Source: Flavobacterium fragile (GTDB lineage Bacteria; Bacteroidota; Bacteroidia; Flavobacteriales; Flavobacteriaceae). From it: a DNA stretch of 64,000 bases. Made by a program: the position numbers and the translations under genes. The DNA lies in the NCBI RefSeq assembly GCF_023634865.1, contig NZ_JAMLJN010000002.1:310001-374000 (forward strand). The letters run 5' to 3'. Position 1 is the first letter of the stretch. Every line of letters starts with the position of its first letter. A model generated the notes under the pieces. The model was given only the letters and a program-made list of their open reading frames with translations. It had not been told where the DNA came from and ran no database searches. This document shows positions 23,373 through 31,856 of the stretch, piece after piece.

Positions 23373-26015
23373 TTGAAAATCACTATAAAAAAATATTATT
23401 TAGGATTAGGTTTTTTATTCATTTTAATAGCTTGTTCTGTTAAGAAGGATAAATTCGTTAACCGAAATTTCCATGCTGTTACAACGGAATATAATGTTCT
23501 GTTCAACGGGAATGTTGCACTCGAAAATGGTTTGAAAGAATTAAATACAACGTATCAAGATAATTTTTGGGAAATTTTACCCATCGAACGTGTTTCTAGT
23601 CTTGAAGATGCACTTTTACCAGGGCAAACAAAGAATCAGAACTTTGAACGTGCTGAAGAAAAAGCTGTAAAAGCAATTCAAAAGCATTCCATGAACGTCG
23701 CTGGGACTGAAAAGAATCCTCAAATGGATGAAGCCTATTTGTTATTGGCTAAGGCGCGTTACTACGAAAATCGTTTCATTCCTGCTTTAGAAGCATTAAA
23801 CTATATCTTATATAAATATCCTTTGAGTGATAGAATTTATCATGCTAAAGTATGGCGAGAAAAAGTAAATATTCGATTGGATAATGAAGATGTTGCTATT
23901 AAAAATCTAAAACTCCTCTTGAAAGATAAAAAAATTGAAGGACAAGATTTAGCCGACGCTAATGCAATGTTAGCTCAGGCTTATATGAATCTTCAAATTA
24001 ATGATACGGCTGTTGCAGCAATAAAAATTGCAAAAGAAACCACAAAAAGCAATGACGAAAAGGCACGATATGCTTTTATTTTAGGGCAATTGTATGAAAA
24101 TCTAAATTATCATGATAGTGCTTACGCTGCTTTTCAGGAGGTAATTGATATGAATAGAAAGTCGCCTCGTAGATACGTAATTCAATCACACGCTAAACAA
24201 GCATCACAGTTTGATTACAAAAATGGAGATACTTTGCTTTTTGTTGAAAAATTTAATGCACTTTTAGAAGACAGAGAAAATCGTCCATATTTAGATATTT
24301 TAAATCATCAAATGGGGCTTTTTTATGATAAATTAGGTGTTTACAAAAAAGCTAAATTTTATTATAATAAATCTGTAAAATCAGGGTCTCAAGATAAATA
24401 TCTAGTAGCTTCAAATTATAGAAATATAGGGGAAATTTATTTTAAAGATGCTCAATATAAAATAGCTGGTAAATATTACGATAGTACCTTATCGAGTTTA
24501 AAAGAAAGAACGAGAGAGCATAGAAAAATCAAGAAAAAAAGAGACAATTTAGACGATGTAATCAAATACGAAACCATTGCACAACAGAATGATAGTATTT
24601 TGAAAGTGGTAGCAATGAGTTTTTCTGAAAGAAAAAATTATTATGAGGATTACATTGCAAAATTAAAAATTGAAGACGATAGAAAAGCTAAAATAGCAGC
24701 AGAAAAAGCTGAAAAAGAAGCGAACACAAAAGCTAATTCTCAAGCTAATGCCAATAAAAATTTAAATGCTTTTAATGCTGATGATGCTGCTTTTGGAAAA
24801 AAAGATATAAGTGTTATAGATAGCCCTATGCCAATGCTTCCGCCAGGAATAAACTCTAAATCAGACGGAAGTAATTTTTATTTTTACAATCCAGTAGCTG
24901 TAGAATTTGGAAAAAAAGAGTTTCAGTCGCGATGGGGTAAACGCTCATTAGTAGACAATTGGAGGTTGTTATCTTCGGATAAAAATTCAGATAAAGAAGA
25001 CCAGATTGCCTTAGACAATGAAACTGATGGTCAAACCAATGAAGAGAAAGCTTTGGATCCTAAATATGATGTTCAAACGTATTTATCTAAAATTCCTACG
25101 GATCAGGAATTAATTGCAACTTTTGTAAAAGATCGAAATTTTGCCTATTATCAGTTGGGTATAATTTACAAAGAAAAGTTCAAAGAATACGAGTTGGCGG
25201 CTTCCCGTTTAGAACAACTTTTGAAAAACAATCCAGAGGAAAGATTAATACTTCCAGCGATGTATAATTTGTACAAAATTTACCAACAAATACATCCAGA
25301 TAAAGCATCAATGGTAAAACAACAAATTTTGAATCAATATCCAGAAAGTAGATATGCCCAGATTATAAAAAATCCAGAAACTGAAATTACTGATGAAGAT
25401 AATCCAGAAATTGTTTTTAATCAACTATATAAAAATTTTGAAAAAAATCAAATAAGAGAGGTTTATACAGCTCTTGATGATGCTATACTTAGATTTACAG
25501 GTGAGGAATCGCTTCCAAAGTTTGAAATGCTTAAAGCAAAAGTAAGCGGAAGGTTAAAAGGAATAGAAGATTATAAAAGCGCATTAAACTTTGTTGCTTT
25601 AACTTATCCAAATGTTGAAGAAGGAAAACAAGCAGAAAAAATGCTTAAGGATGAAATTCCAACTATTGAAGCATTGAATTTTGGAAATACAGCAGCAACA
25701 TCGTTTAAGATTATTTTTCCTAAAAAATATCCTTATGAAAAAGAAGTAAAGAATCTTACGGATAAAATTTCAAACTATTTAAAAGATATCAATAATACAA
25801 CTTTAAAGACTTCGGAGGATATTTATACGTTAACCGACAACTTTATTGTAATCCATGGTTTTGATAATAAAGATGCTGCAATATCAGTATTATCAGTACT
25901 ACAATTGCATAAAAATTACAAATTATCCGACAAAGCTTATATAATTTCAACTGAGGATTACAAGATTATACAAATGAAAAAGAAGTTGAACGAATGGATT
26001 TTGTTAAATAAATAA
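23373..26015 (+). CDS. sprE: SprE/PorW-type TPR lipoprotein (gliding motility, type IX secretion)
   Basis: This 880-residue outer-membrane-associated lipoprotein contains tetratricopeptide repeats. It belongs to the SprE (Flavobacterium) / PorW (Porphyromonas) group required for type IX protein secretion and gliding. The lipobox is LIACS near residue 20, giving a lipidated Cys. N-terminal sequence NRNFHAVTTEYNVLFNG is characteristic of this group. TPR units cover about 120-400; an Ala/Lys/Asn-rich linker follows (about 430-470), then more TPRs (about 590-870). It starts at a TTG (23373), since no ATG lies close enough to retain the lipoprotein signal. Bactofilin and ATP synthase genes follow on the same strand. 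The M1 peptidase at 57797 carries a type IX sorting domain and is a likely client. Confidence 0.82.
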   Translation: MKITIKKYYLGLGFLFILIACSVKKDKFVNRNFHAVTTEYNVLFNGNVALENGLKELNTTYQDNFWEILPIERVSSLEDALLPGQTKNQNFERAEEKAVKAIQKHSMNVAGTEKNPQMDEAYLLLAKARYYENRFIPALEALNYILYKYPLSDRIYHAKVWREKVNIRLDNEDVAIKNLKLLLKDKKIEGQDLADANAMLAQAYMNLQINDTAVAAIKIAKETTKSNDEKARYAFILGQLYENLNYHDSAYAAFQEVIDMNRKSPRRYVIQSHAKQASQFDYKNGDTLLFVEKFNALLEDRENRPYLDILNHQMGLFYDKLGVYKKAKFYYNKSVKSGSQDKYLVASNYRNIGEIYFKDAQYKIAGKYYDSTLSSLKERTREHRKIKKKRDNLDDVIKYETIAQQNDSILKVVAMSFSERKNYYEDYIAKLKIEDDRKAKIAAEKAEKEANTKANSQANANKNLNAFNADDAAFGKKDISVIDSPMPMLPPGINSKSDGSNFYFYNPVAVEFGKKEFQSRWGKRSLVDNWRLLSSDKNSDKEDQIALDNETDGQTNEEKALDPKYDVQTYLSKIPTDQELIATFVKDRNFAYYQLGIIYKEKFKEYELAASRLEQLLKNNPEERLILPAMYNLYKIYQQIHPDKASMVKQQILNQYPESRYAQIIKNPETEITDEDNPEIVFNQLYKNFEKNQIREVYTALDDAILRFTGEESLPKFEMLKAKVSGRLKGIEDYKSALNFVALTYPNVEEGKQAEKMLKDEIPTIEALNFGNTAATSFKIIFPKKYPYEKEVKNLTDKISNYLKDINNTTLKTSEDIYTLTDNFIVIHGFDNKDAAISVLSVLQLHKNYKLSDKAYIISTEDYKIIQMKKKLNEWILLNK

Positions 26016-26035
26016 CAACCCAAATACCTATTAAT

Positions 26036-26389
26036 ATGTTTGAAAAAGTTAAAAATGAAGATCATTTATTAGGACAGACTAATAGAATTGTGGAAGGAAC
26101 AACTATTACTGGAGATATTACAACACAAGCAGATTTTAGATTGGATGGGAAATTAAAAGGGAATTTTACTTCAGAAGGCAAAATAGTAATTGGTCCTAAA
26201 GGAGAAGTAATTGGAGATATTATTTGTAAAAATATTGATATTGAAGGTGTGTTTTCAGGAAAATTACAAGCCGAAGGAATGCTAAATGTAAAATCAAAAG
26301 CGCACATCACAGGAGAAGTAATCGTTGGTAAATTAGCTGTCGAACCAGGAGCTCGTTTTGAAGCTAGTTGTGAAATGCGAAACACCTAA
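26036..26389 (+). CDS. Bactofilin (polymer-forming cytoskeletal protein)
   Basis: This 117-residue protein is a right-handed beta-helix bactofilin. Repeating six-residue rungs are visible: NRIVEGTTITGDITT, ADFRLDGKLKGNFTSEGKI and VIGPKGEVIGDIICKN. Short non-helical tails lie on both ends. Bactofilins polymerise without nucleotide and act as scaffolds for cell-wall enzymes, cell shape or stalk formation. It starts 20 bp after the sprE-like gene and 38 bp before the AtpZ-like gene, and so is probably co-transcribed with its neighbours. Confidence 0.9.
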   Translation: MFEKVKNEDHLLGQTNRIVEGTTITGDITTQADFRLDGKLKGNFTSEGKIVIGPKGEVIGDIICKNIDIEGVFSGKLQAEGMLNVKSKAHITGEVIVGKLAVEPGARFEASCEMRNT

Positions 26390-26427
26390 GTTGTTGAATT
26401 CTAAATAAAAAGCAAATCCTAAAAAAC

Positions 26428-26649
26428 ATGGATTCCAAAAAAAGACAACCGAATAAATGGTTAGCTTTAATCACTATCCCATTTCAAATGGGATTAGTTA
26501 TTTTTGGATTTTCCTATTTAGGAACTTGGTTAGATGCAACTAATAATAATATGGCAACAACCAATTTTAAGATTTTTACATTAATTGGAGTATTTATTGC
26601 CATTTATCAAGTAATAAGTCAAGTGAATCAAATAAATAAAAACAAATAA
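26428..26649 (+). CDS. AtpZ/AtpI-family membrane protein
   Basis: This 73-residue protein has two transmembrane helices (LALITIPFQMGLVIFGFSYL and FTLIGVFIAIYQVISQVNQ). The GTWLD between them is the AtpZ/AtpI-family motif. Such proteins are encoded at the head of F-type ATP synthase operons and are linked to c-ring assembly or to Mg/Ca transport. Another small membrane protein gene starts 4 bp downstream, followed by atpB. Confidence 0.85.
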   Translation: MDSKKRQPNKWLALITIPFQMGLVIFGFSYLGTWLDATNNNMATTNFKIFTLIGVFIAIYQVISQVNQINKNK

Positions 26650-26652
26650 GAT

Positions 26653-27021
26653 ATGTCAGTTTATGCTAAGGTAGCAATCGTAGTGGGAATTGTTTTTGGA
26701 ATTCATTTTGGAATCGCACAGTTTATGGATGCTAATTTTCATAGGGTTAATTTTTTGGTTTCCTATGTGAGTCAGGCGGTTTTAACAGCGCTTATTTTAT
26801 CGGTCTTACTTCAAATTGATAAAAAAGCAAAAGAACAATTAGGATATGCCTTTTTAGGATTAACCTCTGCGAAAGTAATTTTGAGTTACCTTATTGCGAC
26901 CCAATTTTTGTTTCAAGGTATAGAAGTTGCAAAAGAAATTAAGATACATTTTTTCGTAGCATTTTTAGTTTTTTTAGGCTTAGACGCTTACTTTGTAATA
27001 AGATTATTAAATAAAAAATAA
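26653..27021 (+). CDS. Small membrane protein of the atp locus (DUF6168-like)
   Basis: This 122-residue protein has four predicted membrane helices (VAIVVGIVFGIHFGIAQF; VNFLVSYVSQAVLTALILS; FLGLTSAKVILSYLIATQ; FFVAFLVFLGLDAYFVIRLL). Four-helix proteins at this place are the position-equivalents of AtpI in the atp operons of flavobacteria, though similarity to AtpI is not obvious. A role in ATP synthase assembly is inferred from context only. It starts 4 bp after the AtpZ-like gene; atpB then has its own promoter. Confidence 0.7.
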   Translation: MSVYAKVAIVVGIVFGIHFGIAQFMDANFHRVNFLVSYVSQAVLTALILSVLLQIDKKAKEQLGYAFLGLTSAKVILSYLIATQFLFQGIEVAKEIKIHFFVAFLVFLGLDAYFVIRLLNKK

Positions 27022-27069
27022 TTTTCAAGTAAAAAAGCAACAATTTTTCAAAAAATGTATTTAAGAAAC

Positions 27070-27098
27070 TTGGAATATTAATTAAAATTGTACTTTTG
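27070..27098 (+). promoter_or_regulatory. Promoter of atpB
   Basis: TTGG (27070-27073), 17 bp, then TACTTTTG (27091-27098) fits the Bacteroidota promoter with slightly short spacing. A possible upstream TTG codon (27096) of the atpB frame lies inside this -7 box and therefore cannot be the translation start. Confidence 0.6.
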
Positions 27099-27131
27099 CA
27101 AAAATTTTTAGGAAACATAAGAATTATAGTT

Positions 27132-28289
27132 ATGATGATTTTAAGGAAACCCATTTCCATTTTAACAGCGATATTGTTTTTAACAAGTTCAATGGTTTTT
27201 TCTGCAAGTGAAACTACTGATTCTTTACAAGTAGCCACAGCGCCTGCAACAACAGAAGTTGAAGCACATGGAGAGCACGCAGAAGAAGCAAAATCGCCAA
27301 AAGAAGTTGTTAATGCTCATATTCAGCACCACCTTCAAGACGATTACTATTTTACATTTTTTGCTGATGAGGCAGAAGGTAAGCATTATGGGTTCCCACT
27401 TCCAGTAATTTTAATTGATGGAGGATTAAAAGTTTTCTCAGCATCTAAATTCCACTACGGTGAAACAGTTGCTGAAGTAGACGGTAAATTCTACAAATTA
27501 TACCACGGAAAAATTTACGAAACAAACGCTGCTGGTGACTTAACTATGGATGATCACCACCACCCAACAAACAAAATGCCTTTGAATTTTTCGATGACTA
27601 AAAATGTAGTTTCGTTAATTCTTACTGCGGTAATTTTATTCTTCTTATTTGTTGGATTAGCTAAAACATACAAAAACGGACATAACAATTTACCAAAAGG
27701 TTTCAGCAGAGTGTTAGAGCCTCTTGTATTATATGTTCGTGATGAAATTGCAAGACCAAACATTGGTGAGAAAAAATATAAAAAATTCATGCCTTATTTG
27801 TTAACGGTATTCTTCTTAATTTGGTTGTTAAACTTATTAGGATTAACACCGCTAGGAATTAACGTAACAGGAAACATTGCTTTCACTTTATGTGCTGCTT
27901 TATTTACTTTCTTTATTACACAATTCAGTGCGAATAAAGAGTATTGGGGACACATTTTCTGGATGCCGGGAGTTCCTGTTCCAATGAAAATTATCTTAGC
28001 GCCAATTGAGGTATTAGGTATGTTCACAAAACCATTCTCATTAATGATCCGTCTTTTTGCTAACATTACAGCGGGTCACACAGTAGTAATGGGATTAATT
28101 GCAATCGTATTTTTAATGAAAGAACAATTAACAGTAGGTGGAGCTACAGCAGTTTCATTAGCTTTAACTTTGTTTATTTCGGTTATTGAAATATTAGTGG
28201 CGTTTTTACAAGCGTATATTTTTACAATGTTGTCATCTTTATTTATAGGTATGGCAGTTCAAGATCATCATCACGACGATCATCATTAA
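27132..28289 (+). CDS. atpB: F0F1 ATP synthase subunit a
   Basis: This membrane subunit forms the proton half-channels next to the c-ring. The 385-residue product is long because of a bacteroidete-type N-terminal extension: a signal-peptide-like start (ISILTAILFLTSSMVFSAS), a Glu/His-rich stretch (VEAHGEHAEEAKSPK) and a beta-rich periplasmic part to about residue 145. The canonical subunit a then has five or six membrane helices. The conserved Arg is in the FSLMIRLFANITAGH motif and GHTVVMGL follows. A second His-rich tail (VQDHHHDDHH) ends the protein. I use ATG 27132 (27135 is also possible), because the upstream TTG lies within the promoter. Confidence 0.95.
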   Translation: MMILRKPISILTAILFLTSSMVFSASETTDSLQVATAPATTEVEAHGEHAEEAKSPKEVVNAHIQHHLQDDYYFTFFADEAEGKHYGFPLPVILIDGGLKVFSASKFHYGETVAEVDGKFYKLYHGKIYETNAAGDLTMDDHHHPTNKMPLNFSMTKNVVSLILTAVILFFLFVGLAKTYKNGHNNLPKGFSRVLEPLVLYVRDEIARPNIGEKKYKKFMPYLLTVFFLIWLLNLLGLTPLGINVTGNIAFTLCAALFTFFITQFSANKEYWGHIFWMPGVPVPMKIILAPIEVLGMFTKPFSLMIRLFANITAGHTVVMGLIAIVFLMKEQLTVGGATAVSLALTLFISVIEILVAFLQAYIFTMLSSLFIGMAVQDHHHDDHH

Positions 28290-28327
28290 TTAGTATAAAT
28301 TTTGTTTAATTATATAAATCAATTATC

Positions 28328-28522
28328 ATGACAATTCCAAATTTAGTAGGAGCTGGTTTAATCGTAATCGGAGCTGGTTTAGGTTTAGGTAAAATTGGTG
28401 GATCTGCAATGGATGCTATTGCTCGTCAACCAGAAGCTGCTGGAAAAATCCAAACTGCAATGATTATCATTGGAGCGTTATTAGAAGGTTTAGCATTCGG
28501 TGCTTTAATCTTAGGAGCTTAA
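28328..28522 (+). CDS. atpE: F0F1 ATP synthase subunit c
   Basis: This 64-residue proteolipid has two membrane helices joined by a polar loop with the conserved ARQPE (residues about 36-40). The ion-binding carboxylate is the Glu in IIGALLEGLAFG of helix 2. The Gln in helix 1 and the ES/ET pair typical of Na+-binding c subunits are absent, so proton coupling is expected. About 10-15 copies form the rotor ring. A strong hairpin between this gene and atpF may help raise its mRNA level relative to the other subunits. Confidence 0.97.
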   Translation: MTIPNLVGAGLIVIGAGLGLGKIGGSAMDAIARQPEAAGKIQTAMIIIGALLEGLAFGALILGA

Positions 28523-28529
28523 TTAAAAA

Positions 28530-28564
28530 AACAACACCTGTAGCGGTTGGCTACAAGTGTTGTT
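28530..28564 (+). promoter_or_regulatory. Intercistronic hairpin between atpE and atpF
   Basis: The arms AACAACAC plus TGTAG (28530-28543) pair with CTACA plus GTGTTGTT (28551-28564), interrupted by a single C-A mismatch, around the loop CGGTTGG. No long T run follows, so it is more likely an mRNA-stability or processing element, or a leaky terminator, than a full stop. Confidence 0.6.
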
Positions 28565-28610
28565 TAATTAAACAGTATTTTAAAAAAAGAATTTTATAAA
28601 GACTATATAA

Positions 28611-29111
28611 ATGGATAAGTTAATCAACGATTTTTCTTATGGTTTGTTTTTTTGGCAAGCTATTATTTTATTCATATTAATTGTATTATTAGCTAAATTT
28701 GCTTGGAAACCTATCTTAGCAGCATTAGCCGCTCGTGAAGAAGGTATTTCTAATGCTTTGTTAGCAGCAGAAAACGCTAAGAAAGACATGCAAAACCTTA
28801 AAGCGGATAATGAAAAATTATTAGCTGAAGCAAGAGCGGAAAGAGATGCTATGATCAAAGAAGCAAGAGAAATCAAAGAAAAAATGATTGCTGATGCTAA
28901 ATCTGAGGCGCAAGCACAAGGTGAAAAAATGATTGAATCAGCGAAAGCTTCAATCGAAAGTGAGAAAAATGCAGCTATGGCAGAATTGAAAAATCAAGTT
29001 TCAACTTTGTCATTAGAAATTGCTGAGACATTATTAAAAGGAGAATTATCTAACAAAGAAGCTCAAACTAAATTGGTTGAGAAAATGTTAGGTGACGCTA
29101 AATTAAACTAA
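28611..29111 (+). CDS. atpF: F0F1 ATP synthase subunit b
   Basis: This 166-residue peripheral stalk subunit has one N-terminal membrane helix (LFFWQAIILFILIVLLAKFA), then the conserved WKPILAALAAREEGI. A long right-handed coiled coil rich in Ala, Lys and Glu runs to residue about 150. Length is normal for a homodimeric b subunit. It is separated from atpE by 88 bp holding a hairpin and from atpH by 4 bp. Confidence 0.97.
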   Translation: MDKLINDFSYGLFFWQAIILFILIVLLAKFAWKPILAALAAREEGISNALLAAENAKKDMQNLKADNEKLLAEARAERDAMIKEAREIKEKMIADAKSEAQAQGEKMIESAKASIESEKNAAMAELKNQVSTLSLEIAETLLKGELSNKEAQTKLVEKMLGDAKLN

Positions 29112-29115
29112 TATC

Positions 29116-29649
29116 ATGGCAGGAACTAGAGCAGCAATTCGATACGCTAAAGCCATTTTGGACATTGCTAAAGAAAACAATTCTGTTGATGCAGTAAATG
29201 CAGACATGACTTCAATTGTAAATGCAATTAAAGATAGTGCAGAATTAAAAGACTTTTTGCAAAGCCCAATTATTAAAGGGGAAATTAAATTTTCTTCTTT
29301 AAACGAAATTTTTACTTCTGCTCAAAAAGAGACAAAAGGATTATTTCAGTTGCTTTTAGTAAACAAAAGATTTGAATTATTAAACGATGTTGCTTTACAG
29401 TTCAATGCTTTATACGATGAACTTAACGGAATTGAAGTAGCTAAAGTTACAACAGCTGTTCCAATGACGCCTGAGTTAGAAACTAAAGTGTTGGCAAAAA
29501 TTGCATCGTTTTCAAATAAAAAAATCACCATTCAAAATATTGTAGATCCAGCCATCATTGGAGGATTTATTTTAAGAATTGGTGACAAACAATACAATGC
29601 ATCTGTAGCAAACAGTTTGCAAAATTTAAAAAGAGAGTTTAGTAATTAA
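29116..29649 (+). CDS. atpH: F0F1 ATP synthase subunit delta
   Basis: This 177-residue stalk subunit links b to the top of F1. The family's N-terminal helical domain (AAIRYAKAILDIAKENNSVD, then LKDFLQSPIIKGEIK) and C-terminal signature (IVDPAIIGGFILRIGDKQYN, SLQNLKREF) are present. In most atp operons atpA follows directly; here a 169-codon gene for an unrelated exported protein intervenes. The start lies 4 bp after atpF. Confidence 0.96.
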   Translation: MAGTRAAIRYAKAILDIAKENNSVDAVNADMTSIVNAIKDSAELKDFLQSPIIKGEIKFSSLNEIFTSAQKETKGLFQLLLVNKRFELLNDVALQFNALYDELNGIEVAKVTTAVPMTPELETKVLAKIASFSNKKITIQNIVDPAIIGGFILRIGDKQYNASVANSLQNLKREFSN

Positions 29650-29663
29650 TTATTCTTTGTTAA

Positions 29664-30173
29664 ATGAAAAAAGTTTTACTACTCTTATTGATGTTATTTT
29701 CTGTTTTAGGTTACTCTCAAAAGTTCAAATTTAAGAACCAAGAAGTATTAGTAGATGGTAACATATGGTTAAAGTATGATGGTTGTGGTGGATTTGATTC
29801 TTTCTGTTCGCTTGTAAATACCACTAACGGGGACGAAATTATTTTTATAAAAGTCATTCGCGTTTCTGGGGTTGAAGCAAGAATACCATCAAACCCTGAT
29901 GGAGATTTAGTTTATTGGGAAGTTTCTTTTTTAGGTTTGAATAAAAAAATTGAATTAAAAAAATCTTCTAAATCAATTGTTGAATTACTTTATAAATCTA
30001 AAGTAATTAATGAAGATCAAACTTTAAATGAAGAAAAAGTTAATTTACTTGTAGAAAAGTATGGAACTGAATTTTCAGATAGATTAAATAAATCAAATAA
30101 TGGTCAAACCATTATTATCAATAATAATCAAGAGCCAAAGAAATCTGGCATAAATATTAATATAGGAGGATAA
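29664..30173 (+). CDS. Exported protein of unknown function inserted in the atp operon
   Basis: I do not recognise this 169-residue protein. It has a clear signal peptide (MKKVLLLLLMLFSVLGYSQ). The mature part holds WLKYDGCGGFDSFCSLVN (a Cys pair that could form a disulfide), YWEVSFLGLNKKIELK and an Asn-rich tail (NNGQTIIINNNQEPKKSG). It ends in NINIGG. It lies between atpH and atpA, 14 and 15 bp from them, on the same strand, so it must be expressed with the ATP synthase unless removed by processing. It looks more A/T-rich, with more ATA and AAT codons, than its neighbours. No direct repeats that would mark an insertion were found at its edges. A role in the ATP synthase is not implied. Confidence 0.7.
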   Translation: MKKVLLLLLMLFSVLGYSQKFKFKNQEVLVDGNIWLKYDGCGGFDSFCSLVNTTNGDEIIFIKVIRVSGVEARIPSNPDGDLVYWEVSFLGLNKKIELKKSSKSIVELLYKSKVINEDQTLNEEKVNLLVEKYGTEFSDRLNKSNNGQTIIINNNQEPKKSGININIGG

Positions 30174-30188
30174 TAATTATATATAATT

Positions 30189-31766
30189 ATGGCTGAAATT
30201 AAACCTGCTGAAATATCAGCAATATTAAAACAACAGTTATCTGGTTTTGAATCAGGTGCAACGTTAGAGGAAGTTGGAACTGTACTTCAAGTAGGAGACG
30301 GTATCGCTCGTGTTTACGGATTATCAAACGCTCAATACGGAGAGTTAGTACAATTCGAAAACGGATTAGAGGCTATCGTTTTGAACTTAGAAGAAGACAA
30401 TGTTGGGGTAGTACTTTTAGGACCATCAACAGGAATCAAAGAAGGTTCTACAGTAAAAAGAACACAACGTATAGCTTCTCTTAAAGTAGGAGAGCAAATG
30501 GTAGGTCGTGTTGTAGATACTTTAGGTAACCCAATCGACGGTAAAGGTCCAATCGGTGGTGAGTTATATGAGATGCCATTAGAAAGAAAAGCTCCTGGAG
30601 TTATTTTCCGTCAGCCAGTAACTGAACCATTACAAACAGGAGTAAAAGCAGTTGATGCGATGATTCCAGTAGGTCGTGGACAACGTGAGTTAGTTATTGG
30701 TGACCGTCAAACTGGTAAATCAACAGTTTGTATCGATACGATCTTAAATCAAAAAGAATTTTATGATGCAGGTCAACCTGTATTCTGTATCTATGTTGCT
30801 GTAGGTCAAAAAGCTTCAACTGTTGCTGCTTTAGCAAAAACATTAGAAGAAAAAGGAGCTATGGCATATACCATCATCGTAGCGGCTAACGCTTCAGATC
30901 CTGCTCCAATGCAAGTTTACGCTCCTATGGCGGGTGCTGCTATCGGAGAATATTTCAGAGATTCTGGTCGTCCAGCTTTAATTGTTTATGATGATTTATC
31001 TAAACAAGCAGTTGCTTACCGTGAGGTATCTTTATTATTAAGAAGACCACCAGGACGTGAGGCTTACCCTGGAGACGTTTTCTACTTACACTCTCGTTTA
31101 TTAGAAAGAGCTTGTAAAGTTATCGCTAACGACGAAATCGCTAGAAATATGAACGATTTGCCAGATTCTATCAAAGGAATCGTTAAAGGTGGTGGTTCGT
31201 TAACAGCGTTACCAATTATTGAAACTCAAGCGGGTGACGTTTCTGCATATATCCCAACAAACGTAATTTCGATTACAGACGGACAGATCTTCTTAGATGG
31301 TGATTTATTCAACTCTGGAGTTCGTCCTGCAATTAACGTAGGTATTTCGGTATCTCGTGTTGGAGGTAATGCACAAATCAAATCCATGAAAAAAGTTGCT
31401 GGTACATTAAAATTAGACCAAGCACAATTCCGTGAGTTAGAAGCTTTCGCGAAATTTGGTTCTGATTTAGATGCGGTTACCTTAAACGTAATTGAAAAAG
31501 GTAAGAGAAACGTTGAAATCTTAAAACAAGGTTTAAACTCTCCATTTACAGTTGAAAATCAGGTTGCAATAATCTATGCAGGTTCTAAAAACTTGTTAAG
31601 AAATGTGCCAGTTGATAAAGTAAAAGAATTCGAAAAAGATTATTTAGAGTTCTTAAATGCAAAACACAGAGATACATTAGATGCGTTAAAAGCAGGTAAA
31701 TTTGATGACAAAATTACTGACGTTTTAGAAAACGTAGCTAAAGAAATTTCAGCAAAATATAATTAA
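30189..31766 (+). CDS. atpA: F0F1 ATP synthase subunit alpha
   Basis: This 525-residue non-catalytic nucleotide-binding subunit of the F1 hexamer has the Walker A loop GDRQTGKST near residue 175. The alpha/beta signature ([14 protein letters not shown]) and the arginine finger lie in the same region. Length and domain order (beta barrel, nucleotide-binding, C-terminal helical) are normal. The unrelated exported-protein gene lies 15 bp upstream. A 90-bp gap with an inverted repeat separates it from atpG. atpD and atpC are absent from this cluster, as is usual in flavobacteria, where they are encoded elsewhere. Confidence 0.98.
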   Translation: MAEIKPAEISAILKQQLSGFESGATLEEVGTVLQVGDGIARVYGLSNAQYGELVQFENGLEAIVLNLEEDNVGVVLLGPSTGIKEGSTVKRTQRIASLKVGEQMVGRVVDTLGNPIDGKGPIGGELYEMPLERKAPGVIFRQPVTEPLQTGVKAVDAMIPVGRGQRELVIGDRQTGKSTVCIDTILNQKEFYDAGQPVFCIYVAVGQKASTVAALAKTLEEKGAMAYTIIVAANASDPAPMQVYAPMAGAAIGEYFRDSGRPALIVYDDLSKQAVAYREVSLLLRRPPGREAYPGDVFYLHSRLLERACKVIANDEIARNMNDLPDSIKGIVKGGGSLTALPIIETQAGDVSAYIPTNVISITDGQIFLDGDLFNSGVRPAINVGISVSRVGGNAQIKSMKKVAGTLKLDQAQFRELEAFAKFGSDLDAVTLNVIEKGKRNVEILKQGLNSPFTVENQVAIIYAGSKNLLRNVPVDKVKEFEKDYLEFLNAKHRDTLDALKAGKFDDKITDVLENVAKEISAKYN

Positions 31767-31767
31767 T

Positions 31768-31836
31768 AGTATTAAGTATCAAGTATTAAGACGAAAGACT
31801 TTGATATTACAGAGCATTAGTCTTAATACTTAATAC
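31768..31836 (+). repeat. Inverted repeat in the atpA-atpG gap
   Basis: AAGTATTAAGAC (31781-31792) pairs with GTCTTAATACTT (31820-31831). The outer AGTATTAAGTAT and AATACTTAATACT extend the relation, with a 7-base insertion on the left side. It resembles a tandem AAGTAT(C/T)-type intergenic repeat. It lies in a co-transcribed region and so would form an RNA hairpin. Confidence 0.6.
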
Positions 31837-31856
31837 TAAAATCTTAATACAATAAC

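Noticed and set aside
27096..27131. Upstream TTG start for atpB
   Set aside because: The TTG lies inside the TACTTTTG -7 box, so it could not be in the mRNA; ATG 27132 or 27135 gives a proper signal-like N-terminus.
29650..30188. Direct repeats marking insertion of the gene between atpH and atpA
   Set aside because: I compared the sequences at both edges and found only short AT-rich similarity (ATAATTAT-type), not a convincing duplication.
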